This document shows, in pieces, positions 12,560-22,837 of a stretch of DNA of 64,000 bases. Every line of letters starts with the position of its first letter. Within the stretch, counting starts at the first letter, position 1. The stretch lies in assembly GCA_030549495.1 (NCBI GenBank), contig JAUIRK010000605.1, positions 62,001 to 126,000 on the forward strand, read 5' to 3'. The notes under the pieces are model-generated. The model did not search any database. It saw only the letters and a program-made list of their open reading frames with translations, and was not told the origin of the DNA. The position numbers and the translations under genes were made by a program. This DNA comes from Nectonema munidae (taxonomy: Eukaryota; Nematomorpha; Nectonematoida; Nectonematidae).

Positions 12560-14450
12560 AAATCTTTATTAATATTGGTTAAAAAGCTTAACGTTTATTA
12601 CATGAACTGTTCAAAAATAACTTTCTTTCTCTCTTCCCCAATATTATACTTTTTTGTACCTAAGTATTATTAGAATTATATGTCGTTTTACACAAATATC
12701 TATTTGTCCACAATATTTCATTTAGGATGATTAGGTTTTTTTGAAATTTATTATAAATCTCAATAAAAATTGAAAAAGAAATCATATCTTATGATTTGTA
12801 GTAAAAAGGCTGAATTTTAAACTAAGGAAATTTTTTTATTATTTTTTCATTTTTTTTCAAACACAGCTCCTTTGGCGTTTATCAATAGAGTATTAGTTTT
12901 TACTTTGCTCCAAAAATTTATAGGTGCTTAATATGACAAGTTCTTAATTTGAAACTTTAGACAAAAAAGGTATACTAAAAACTAAATCTTCATTTTTTAC
13001 AGTTGAATTTTTTTTATGCTTTGCTGTTTTTTCTGTTTAACTTAAAATTGCTATTTAATTTTTTTTGTTTTTATAGGAATGCATTGTATAAATCCGCTAA
13101 AAAATTTTGTCATGTAAAAAATTATGTCCACCCTCCTCCCAAATAATTTCAAAAATGTGCGCCCGGGTTTGTTGTAAACTATTTTAACCGAAAGTCAAAA
13201 ATCCTTCAATGAAACACTCCTATGCTATTATCAACTTTAAATGAGTTTTAACTCAATTTTAAAACATAAATTTTGTCTCAGAATAAATAATTAAGTTTTT
13301 TATATACAATTGAAGATCATGGAAATTTTTCTCTGACTGAGGAACCAACTTGTTCCAATGAATGACAAATATTAATTGAAAATTTGAATTTGTATTCAAA
13401 CTTCGAATTTGATACTGAAATTTCATATTGATTTAGTATTATCTGTAAAATGAAAAGAGTGAATTTTCCTTCAAAGAATTTAAATAATAGACTTTTGGAT
13501 CTCATCGTAAAAAAAAGTCTAAGATAATTGTAAAAATATAATATCTAATACACATATACTGAAATAATAAAGCACATTCCATTGAAATATGATAATGCTA
13601 CTTTAATAATATTTGAAAAATTTGTAAATATGAACTCAGTTTTAAATTAAAAAAACAAAGAGAAAAAAGAATCTGAGGGCGAATTATCATAAAAAGGAAA
13701 GGTACGCAATTAAAACTTAAATTAAAAACTTTTTAAATATTTTATCATTTTAACAGTAGTTAAGATTTTTGCTTTTTATAAAAAAAAATATCTAAAAATT
13801 AAACAAAAATACCAAATAACCCCAAACTTTTTCTGGTTAGTCTAAACTGATAATTGATAACTAAGTAAGTAATATTTTGAAAAATAATAATGAATTTCTT
13901 ACACTCATGTTCCAAACACTATATCTATCCTGTATTTTTGCTAAAGTTTTTTAAGAGTTCTAAAACATCCTATGGCAAAACTACAACGTGTGTGTCATTG
14001 GTGACACGCGAAGCAATTCTCTCAGATATGCTATTCGAAGAAAAATCTATAAACAATTTGCTTTAAAAAAGAAAGTAACTATCATCAAAGATTTTTGATG
14101 TGAGAAGCACACATAGAGTAATATTTATAATAGTTTCAAGTTTCCCCTTTTACTGCCTTACACATATATATTTTAGTTGAGTGGATAAACATTGATAATT
14201 TAAAATGAAATTTGTATAATTTCAATCTACTTCCAGTTAAAAATAAAAGTTTATCAATCTTAGGACTGAATTAGATTGCATGCGTCTGAATCGTAAAATC
14301 ATAAAGAATTATTGATTGCTTGGAATAGCATTGCTGAAAGGTTCTGTTATCAAAAAAAATTTCTAAAAACAATTCTAACTGTTATTTTTTCAACATTCGC
14401 TTTTCTTCCCTAAGCTAAACGATAAACACAAAAGAAATCGGTTAACCGTT
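12560..14450. other. A+T-rich non-coding stretch, nothing recognised
   Basis: Only short low-complexity frames occur. A CCACCCTCCTCCC patch followed by GTGCGCCCGGGTTTG at 13128-13170 may be an isolated transposon end. No gene or RNA is supported. Confidence 0.4.
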
Positions 14451-14454
14451 AATG

Positions 14455-17430
14455 CTAGTTCGACTTGTGTATCCATTAACCCTATTAGTGCTGGGGGCGT
14501 AAAACGCCCTCTCCCCCTTCACTAAAAAAGTAATTATAGAAAATTGGCTGAATCATATCCCTTCAAATTTTGTGACTTTTCCTAAAATCGCTAGCTGCAT
14601 CTTTTGAAACCATTTTTATGGTAGTTGAATGACCCTTTCATGTCCCAAACTGTCAAAAAATCAAAAATTTTGACATACTTAACCTTATAACTTAGGATCG
14701 ATATTATATAATACCCTGAAAATTTATAATTATATACAGTTTGGAACGCATAACAATTTATATATTTATTTTTTTCAATAATCATGGCTACTTTTTAGAA
14801 AATGTCAATCAAAATTTTGATTGATCAAAAATATATCTAATAAATATATCTTCAAATTTTACATAAAATATATGTTTTTATACTAAATCGGTCATGCTGT
14901 TTTCATTTCTGGACTCATTTTTTACATTTAAGATTTGAAAATACCTATAAGTGTTAATCAAATTTGCGGTTTACTTCTGAAAATTGTCTCCAAAAACATT
15001 CCTTCACATTTTACATAAAATATATGTGTTATACTAAATCGGCCATGCTGGTTTCTCTTCTGGACTCATTTTTTACGTCTAGGATCTGAACCTATAAGTA
15101 TTAATCAAATTTGTGGTTTACTTCTAAAAATTATCTCCAAATTCATTCAATTTTTATAATGAAATATATGTGTTATACTAAATCGGCCATGCTGGTCTTA
15201 TTTCAGAAATCATTTTTTACGTTTAGGATGTGAAATACCTATACGTGTTAATTAAATTTGCGGTTTACTTCTAAAAATTATCTCCAAAAACATTTATTTA
15301 AATTTTACAATGAAATATATGTTTTTATACCAAATCAACGATGCTGTTTTCATTTCTGAACTCATTTTTCACATCTAGAGGTTTTAAAATATCTGTCAAT
15401 GTCAATCATATTTGCGGTTTACTTCTAAAAGCTATATCCCAAAATATTCTCTCTAATTTTACATGAAATATATGTTTTTATACAAATTCGACCATGATAA
15501 TTTTTATTTCTGAAATCATTTTTTTGCATTTAGAGGTTTTAAATATCTCTAAGTGTCAATCAAATGTTCGATTTACGTCTAATGTCTACAGAAATATTTT
15601 TGAAATTTAAATAAAATATCTGTTTTTATGGAAAATGGGAGATGTTGCTTTCAATTTTGGACTCAGGTTTGGCATTTATAATTTTAAAATATCTGAAAGC
15701 TTCAATCAGATTTGCGGTTTACTTCTAGATACTGTCTTCAAAAATATTTTCAAAAAAATAAAATATCTGTTTTATACCAAATCGATTATGCTTATTTTAT
15801 TTCTGTACTGGATTTTGGATAATACGGTTAAAAAATATCTCGAAGTGGCAATTGAATTAGTAATGTATGCCTGAAAATCAGTTCTCTAAAAAATTTTCAA
15901 AAAATGACTCTATATTACTTATATAGTAAAAATATACTTTTTTTTTGTATATTTTGGCTTATAATACTTTTTACAATCATCTTGAGTATGAAATATTTAT
16001 TAAAAAAAAACAAAACGTATTATAAAATCTTTTGAAAATTTGTATGAGAGAAGGAACCAAGTTGAAAACTAATTGAAAAGAGAACTTGTGATCAAAACAA
16101 ATAATTAAAAAAAAAATGTATCTTGACTAAATGGAAGATCTACCATGTTTTAATGAACTAGGAAGTGGTTTAATTATATAATATTAGATGCTTCAAAATA
16201 GATTTTGACTGTGAAAAAGAACTTCCTCTTTTACAAATGAAAAATATTTAAATCTATAGCTTATCATCTAGGATTACAATTAACATTTAGCTAAGATGGT
16301 AGGTAATCTGAAAATTTAGAATAAGTCAGATTTATCAAAAATGGCACAGATGCCAATATGTGAGAATTTAGTCACTATCAAGATATTTTTAATTTAAATT
16401 GAATTTGTCCATCTTTTTCCTTTTGTGTCAAAGAGATAATTTTTTAGATGAAGAACGTTGACAACGTTTTGAAATTGAACAATCAACATCATGAATGATT
16501 CATCAGAAAAAAACCTTTGAAATGAGATTGGTTGACAAATATTCAGGCATGAGAGGAAAAAAGTAATTTTATCCTTATAAAAAAATTTTCGAACACACAT
16601 TGAAAAATATAAATTTCTAATGAAAAAAGAGCTACCAAGAAAGGATCATCATAGAATGAATACCAAAATTACACACTGTAAATTATAATATGAAGTAGAG
16701 ACTACAAGCCGATAACGAATTTGTAGCCAAAAAGATGGAGGTCCTATCGAGTTACATAAGTTACTGTAGAATGAAATATTTTGAGTGAATTAAACACCTA
16801 AATTTGGTTTATTAAATAAATTAAGAAAATAATTACCAGAGAAATACTGCAAGTAGCAGTTATTTTTATGTTTATATATTTGACATTGATTTACAGGTTT
16901 AATCGATTTTTTTGACAGGTTTTATTGATTTAATAAAAAATGAACATCACCATTAAATTCTACATAGTTGAAATGTATAAAAACTTTTTATAAGAATAAA
17001 AATTTTAATTTTGACATGGGCTGTCATATTTAAATTATTTTGTCAGGTTTGACTAATTTTTATAAAAAAAAAAAGGAATATAACCAGTAAACATAGCCTA
17101 CTTGAAAATGGGTATACGTGTGTAAAATGTCATACACGGTAAACTTCATCATCTCCCTATATTTTTTTAACGTAATTCTCTAATTCAAAAAACCGTGCCT
17201 GATCCTTTCTTTTTGGGATAAATTAATTTTTTGACAGTTTTGATTAATTTTCATAAAAAAAATGAAAATCACCACTGAATTACGCATGCTAAAAATGGGT
17301 ATATATGTGTAAAAAACTATCTGTATTTTGTATTTTGTGTAAAACTATCACAAAACATTTACAATTTGCAAAAAGAATGCTGTAAAATTGGGAATAAATA
17401 TCAAAAAAAATTTTGTTTTTGAATTTCGGA
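14455..17430 (+). repeat. Long dispersed repeat, copy A, enclosing a tandem array
   Basis: This segment is collinear with 39185-43015. Shared blocks are AAATTTTGTGACTTTTCC near 14565 and 39235, the tandem array, GGTCCTATCGAGTTACATAA near 16740 (compare GGTTCTATCGAGATACCTAA near 42090) and TTTTAATTTTGACATGGGCT near 17005 (compare 42605). It is non-coding. TTAACCCTATTAGTGCTGG at its left edge resembles a piggyBac end, but no partner was found. The family class is unknown. A large non-autonomous element is likely because copies occur in both orientations. Confidence 0.7.
14780..15900 (+). repeat. Tandem array of about seven diverged 144-153-bp units
   Basis: The landmark CATGCTG or its variants recurs at about 14893, 15044, 15188, 15340, 15493, 15641 and 15787. 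Each unit carries the order TTTCATTTCTGGACTCATTT, TTAGGATTTGAAAATA, AATCAAATTTGCGGTTTACT, ATTTTACATAAAATATATG and TATACTAAATCGG. The units have diverged by substitutions and small indels. The same unit recurs at 40690-41280 (plus) and 36380-37150 (minus). Confidence 0.85.
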
Positions 17431-17463
17431 AGTTTTGGTTTTCAGGCAATTTGACCCGGCATC

Positions 17464-18063
17464 AGTGATGATTGGTTAATCCGACATCTATGGTTACAGC
17501 ATTAGTGAGGTCGGGTTAAGAAATGTCGGATTAAAAAATTTTACATTCAAAATTTCAAAACAAAAAGAAAATTTTATTGAAATTTATACTAAAAACTTTT
17601 CTATACTAATTTATTTCAATCTTTTTTTATTCACTTGATTTAAAATTAAAAATAAAACGTCTAAAAATTGTGAGAAATCTTGATTTTCTCTCAAAAAGTT
17701 TTATTGCTCCACTTAAATAAGACCGCATTTCTTTAATGGATGTCATGGGGTTTTGTATCAGAGTTTGATTGATCATTCCCAATGCTAAAAGAACTACCAC
17801 CGTTTCTTTCTTCGACTGAGCAACAATTTCTTCATCTCTTAAATTTCTTGTTGTAATAATAATAATCTATAATATTAAATCTAAAGAATTTTGAAAAGTC
17901 GGATTAAAAAGTAATCTATATGGGTTAGTCGTATATACATGCAATTAAAAAAGTATGTCGTAGTCGGAATCAAAATTGATCGGATTGATAAATTAAGACA
18001 TACTAAATAGTGAATGGACCTTATTATTTACTAAAAAAGTGTCGGATTAAAAAAGCATCACCG
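17464..18063. mobile_element. Non-autonomous pogo-like element
   Basis: The left end CAGTGATGATTGGTTAATCC is mirrored by the right end, which on the minus strand reads CGGTGATGCTTTTTTAATCC. TCCGACA continues both arms. AT dinucleotides flank both sides. GTCGGATTAAAAA is repeated inside. There is no coding content. Confidence 0.6.
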
Positions 18064-18079
18064 ATATCATGTATATAGC

Positions 18080-18290
18080 AAATGAGAAAATATTGCGTGC
18101 TATGGCTCTCACGAAAACCCAATTGAAAATTGTTAAAACAAATCATTGTAAAGATAGTAATAATGCAGTTGATTATAAAGTGATTTTTAAGTTTTGAAAA
18201 GCATGGGGATTAAGGAGATTGTCCTGTAATTATTTATCTTTTCCGCATCGCCTATTTTAAAAATTGGATGGACAACGCTAAAAATAATAA
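18080..18290 (-). mobile_element. LINE reverse transcriptase relic
   Basis: The minus strand reads VHPIFKIGDAEKINNYRTIS, then LIPMLFKT, and later NQLHYYYLYNDLF and QFSIGFS. This is the standard non-LTR RT block (PIFKKGD, NYRPISLLP, FGFR). Several in-frame stops show that it is dead. The rest of the element is not visible. Confidence 0.7.
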
Positions 18291-18309
18291 TTAGAACATT
18301 ATCAATTAT

Positions 18310-19000
18310 GGCATTCATTTGGGATATATAGAAAGGCCACATGCAGTATTAAAATATTTTTTATCACCATCTTTATTGCAAGAATTTCATCATCGGGGCA
18401 AAAATATGCAAATTCAAAACTACTGTATATTAAAGATAGAGACTCTATATTATTAAGCTTGTTATCTGGTAGATTAATGCTAAATTTATCATTAAAAAAC
18501 GAACATATAACTTTAGAAGTTAAAATTAATATAAAAATCGTAATGGAGACGATTATAATCATCTTAAAATAATTATCTTAGTATCCACAATTCCACTAAA
18601 AATATTTTTCGTATATATTTGCATTAAAACATATGTCATGCACAAACTTATTCTTAAGATCTTTACATGGGTATTTGAGTTTATTTATGAGTAAAATGTA
18701 TTTATAGAGTGTAATTCATCAGATTTGGATTTATTCATTTTTTTGAAAATGTTATCTCTTTGACTGATTGAATTAAGAACTTCAAAATTTACCAACAATT
18801 TTACATCATTCTTATAATATGAGAGTGAATTTTTTGAAATTTATCATTGACACACACTCATAAAAAAACTAGTAAATTTACTAATTTGCGAAGAGTAAAT
18901 CGAGTAAAGCTAAATTTTACTACCTATGTTATATTTTAATGCTTAGAATACATTCCTTTAAACAATGATTGGCAAAATAAAAACATGAAAGCAATGATAT
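18310..19000. other. Non-coding A+T-rich stretch
   Basis: The minus-strand frame at 18302-18562 is hydrophobic and low in complexity, with no domain recognised. Nothing else can be supported. Confidence 0.35.
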
Positions 19001-19001
19001 A

Positions 19002-20579
19002 CAGTGAAACTTCGATATCTCGAACATGTGATATCTCGAAGTATCGGTTATCTCGAAGTAGAACTTTTTTCCCTATACATTACATGTAAATAAGTTCGGA
19101 TATCTCGAACTCTGATATCTTGAATAACCCGAATATCTCGAAGTATTTAATTGTTACAAGCATCAAATTTACTATGTTTATCTCGAACTTTTTACATACG
19201 TAAATAATCATTTACAACAAAACACCAACTAATAAAAAATAAATGTTCTCTAGCAATATTGCAGCAATACATCAGGGACCCTTTCCCTCTCCCCTCCACC
19301 TAATGTTTTCCTAGGGGGCAAAAACGCATTTTACTCCTCTCCCCCTTCTCCCCAATAAATTTAGGTGTTTAAAATTTTATTTATGCAACAATTGTTGCCA
19401 TGTTTTTTCTTCAATAAATTAAGTTTGTAATGAAAACCTTAATGAAAGTAATATGTCAACATCATCAAAGCTGCTTTAAGAAGTGAAGAAGAAAGAAATT
19501 TATTTGAAATAACATCGAATTATACTTTAAAAAAAAAGCATTGCACAAGCATATTGTTCCATACACACACAAACAGTAGGTTAATTATTTTATTACAGCA
19601 TTGATGAAATTTAAAAGGCCAAAAAGCCGCTTTTATGAATAAGCATCAAAAAATATAAAAATATTGAAAAAATAAGAAATTACAAAAAAAAAACGTCAAA
19701 AAAAAAGAAAGACAATTTCATTTTTAATGTTACATCTTACATTGTTCAAAAAGTATACTAAATGTCTTTCATTAAATAAATTATTAGAATGAAAAAAAGT
19801 ATAAATTTGATTGAAAAGAATTTTTTCCAATATCTTTGAGCATGATGGAATGATAGATATAGGACGATAACTGTCCATACCATGTCTATCTCCTTTTTTG
19901 AAAATTGGGCAAACTTTATTTAGTTTGAAAACCTTAGGATATGTGTTAAATTCAATGCAAGCATTGAAACCTATGAGGAGGTATCGAGCTAATACATTAA
20001 TTATTAGTTCGATATGATGTATGGAAATACCATAAATATCCTTAGTTTTGGTATTGTTGCAAGAACTCACAGCTAATAAAATGTCTTCAATGGAAACTTT
20101 TTCAAAAGAAAATTTTGACTTTTTATTGTGTACAAAAAAATGTTCATCATTGGTTCTCTTTTGGATATGAGATACTCCAGTAAATTTCTGATTGAAGATT
20201 TCAGCTATCACCTTTTTATTATCGATTATTTTCTGATCAAATTTTAATTCAAGAGAAGTGATGTAAAACTAGGCATACATGTGTGATGATCATGGATTTT
20301 CATAGTTTCTTATGCCTTCATCAAATCATCTACCATTTTTTGGACTTTCTGTCTCTTTGAGTCTGACTTACTGACGTTGATTTAAAATAAAATGCACTTT
20401 AAAAAGTTATCAGGATCTGTTTATTTTAACAGAGAGACAAAAAACATAACGGTCGATACTTATTTTTCAAAAAATGGACTTGATAATAGTTTTCCTTGAT
20501 ATTTTGGATATCTCAAACACCTGGATATCTCGAAGTTTTTGTTTGGTCCCTTCAAATTCGAGATAACGAGGTTTTACTG
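19002..20579. mobile_element. Tigger/pogo-type element flanked by TA
   Basis: The left end CAGTGAAACTTCGATATCTC and the inverted right end CAGTAAAACCTCGTTATCTC are flanked by TA on both sides (19000-19001 and 20580-20581), as in pogo insertions. Several ATATCTCGAA repeats lie just inside each end. No pogo transposase is seen. The middle holds a LINE reverse-transcriptase segment on the minus strand, so the element is either a host for a nested LINE or a composite. Confidence 0.8.
19696..20290 (-). mobile_element. LINE reverse transcriptase fragment nested in a Tigger element
   Basis: A 171-residue open frame (20211-19696) carries the N-terminal RT region of a non-LTR element. Its landmarks are EDILLAVSSCNNTKTKDIYG, KLNKVCPIFKKGD, DSYRPISIIPSCSKILEK and NLFNERH. 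Upstream residues SLELKFDQKIIDNKK continue in frame to about 20260. The catalytic YxDD block is absent, so the copy is truncated within the RT. The clade looks Jockey/CR1-like, but I cannot settle it. Host or chance function is unlikely. Confidence 0.85.
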
Positions 20580-20817
20580 TACTTTCAAGCATTAAAGTAA
20601 ACAGCATCGTCATAGGATTTTTGCTCTGCCTATATAGTATAATTGCTTCTCTACTGAGCCCTTGACCCTGATTGACAGACAAAAATATAGATGCTCGTTC
20701 CTTACTACATCTAGACACATTCCTCATTATGTGTTTTCTTAGAAAGATCATGTTTCTAGTCTATGATACTACTTGTGAGATTATTTTTTCTAGCGTATCA
20801 CTATAAAGAATTCGAGT

Positions 20818-20907
20818 CAAAACGCCTGAAAACCAAAACGTCCGAAACCAAAACGCCCGAAACCAAAACGCCTGATACCAAAACACCCGATACAAGAACG
20901 TCTGAAA
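20818..20907 (+). repeat. 15-bp minisatellite, about six units
   Basis: Six near-identical units of the form CAAAACGCCCGAAAC lie head to tail, with T/C changes inside. The array sits just upstream of the fossil RT segment. Confidence 0.85.
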
Positions 20908-20953
20908 TATGAATCTACAAAAAATATTTAAGTTTTTTTCTTGTATCTAAGCT

Positions 20954-22480
20954 TTGTTCCAATTACTCAAACTGGTGGCCCCTTTTAAACTTAAGTACAT
21001 TAACCTAGGCTATAAGTGGGCCATCAGACTAGATTTAAAAGATGCTTTTTACGGGATAAGGATAGCCAAACACTGGCAATCCACCTTAACCATCAGAGCA
21101 AGGGTCTTCGAAAACCTCAAGTTCACCAGGCTCCCAATGGGAGCGAATTTCTCACCAAGAGTGTTACAAAGATGCCTAATGAGCCTTAAAGGCACCTTCC
21201 TAGGAAGACACCCAGGTGTAAAACTTCAAATCATACTATATTTTGATGATTTCCTGTTGCTTGGAGAACAGAAATAGAAACAAACATCTACGGATCCCGA
21301 TTTATCGCTTTCCTAGAAGATGAGTGTAAAGTAATAGTGAATAGAGAAAAATCGATAACTAAGGCCACCCAACAGCTAAGTTTTTGGGAGTAATCCTTGA
21401 CCTCCGTCAACACGAAATGTTCATTCCCCCGAAAAATAGAACGCTCATCATCAAGGCTATAGCTGCCTTAGCAATGAGCAGCTTAATGAAATGTTCACCC
21501 TCAGTGAAATGGTGCCAAAGAATCCTAGGGGTTATCACCTACTACCTAGGCACTTTAACACACAGACCAAGGTTTTTCTCATTAGGTTTTAAAATCTTGG
21601 ACCAAACAGCCAATGAAGACATCATTAGGTTCCTACTCAAATAGGGATGGAACACAGTGTTTTCCTCATGGAAAATGTACAAGTACATGGAGCCTAAGGG
21701 CTGTATTTTTGTGGACGCCTCACTCAAAGGGTTAGGCATCACAAACAATAAAGACAAAACTTATGGTCTCCCTTTAGTGGAATCAGATTGGGTTATCGCG
21801 GATTTGGAGCTACTCGCCCTTGCCCTCGGGCATATGCTCTTCCCACTTTACCACATAAGGTCTGATTCTCAAGTCGCTATTGAGGTGGTTAAAAATGCGG
21901 ATGGGAAGTCTATTAGAAGCTTCATCATAATAGCTTTCTTGATGAAGTTTGGAAACTATGACTTCCTCAGGGAAAACGTCACCTACATTGCCAGCAATGA
22001 AAACCCTGCAGACGAACCATCCAGAAGAACCTCCGTCGCGACAAGATCAATCAAGGACGAAGTGAGACCTTTTCTCCGATGTCTTGAAGATTTCTGGGAA
22101 GCAAGCTTCCCGAGCATTCTGCGAGTAAGCCAAATCCTACCAGATAGGATCCTTTAACACAGCAGTTAAGGCTGTTATAATCCCTCAAAACTCAACAATT
22201 GGCGCCTCTAAAGTTACTGATGCCGGATGTTTTGGAGGGAAGCGGCACATGGTGAGTTCTAGCCAATCAAAGCTCGAGAAGCTGGATCCTATGAGCTCCC
22301 TATAAAAAAGCTCGCGCTCCCAGAATGCTCACTTTTCTTCTTTTTCTTGCTAATTTCTGCCGCAACTCCCATCCACCCACCCACCCAAAACGAAGACAAA
22401 ATCTTCCATACATATTCATACTTCTCACATTATAATATTGTAATAATACGACATTAGCCCTAGGGCTCCTGTATATATCA
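20954..22480 (+). mobile_element. Fossil RT/RNase H retroelement (DIRS-like or LTR-class)
   Basis: A reverse transcriptase domain (LDLKDAFYGIRIAK, LPMGANFSPRVLQ, ILYFDDFLLLG) is followed by an RNase H domain (GCIFVDASLKGLGI, ADLELLALALGH, IRSDSQVAIEV, NENPADEPSR). The order and the YFDDFLLLG variant fit DIRS/Ngaro-type elements or LTR kin. A G+C-richer segment at about 22160-22480 has a TATAAA box and looks like a terminal regulatory region. The element is broken, with a small number of interruptions, and no gag or integrase/recombinase is visible. Reading frames are still long, so it is not very ancient. Confidence 0.75.
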
Positions 22481-22627
22481 ACGAAAAACCCAAGGGTTTT
22501 TCAAATTTTTTACTATATAACGAAATATTATTAATGTACCCTCAAATTCCTTATAACTGGTGTTCACTGTATAACTAAATCTGACAATTTAAAAGTTTAG
22601 AATTAAACATTGCTATCTTTAGCTGAT

Positions 22628-22682
22628 CAGAGCTATATAGAATGCTTCCGGCGCTTTGCCAAGCTCCTAATGTATGATAAAG
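22628..22682 (-). repeat. Short dispersed repeat (GGAGCTTGGCAAAG family)
   Basis: Read on the minus strand it contains GGAGCTTGGCAAAGCGCCGG followed by AAGCATTCTATATAG. Close relatives lie at about 49608-49650 and 61008-61065. The family is unknown. Confidence 0.55.
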
Positions 22683-22837
22683 GATGCAAACAATTTATTG
22701 GAAAAATTGAAAAATTGAACAAAATTTTATGAATTAAAATCACGATGTCAGGAGAGTTTGCTACAAATGAATCAACTGGAGATGTTCTAAATGGAAAAAA
22801 ATGTCATAAATAAAGCAAGTGCTCATAAACAAATGAT

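Noticed and set aside
14470-14520. TTAACCC start and C/G tract considered as a complete piggyBac MITE
   Set aside because: No matching inverted end or second TTAA was found at a sensible distance.
14780-15900. Tandem repeats considered as a CRISPR array
   Set aside because: Units are about 150 bp, contiguous and diverged, with no short constant repeat and variable spacers, in a eukaryotic genome.
20818-20907. Minisatellite considered as regulatory operator repeats
   Set aside because: No evidence of bound-factor motifs or an adjacent host gene. The repeat is simple and next to a fossil element.
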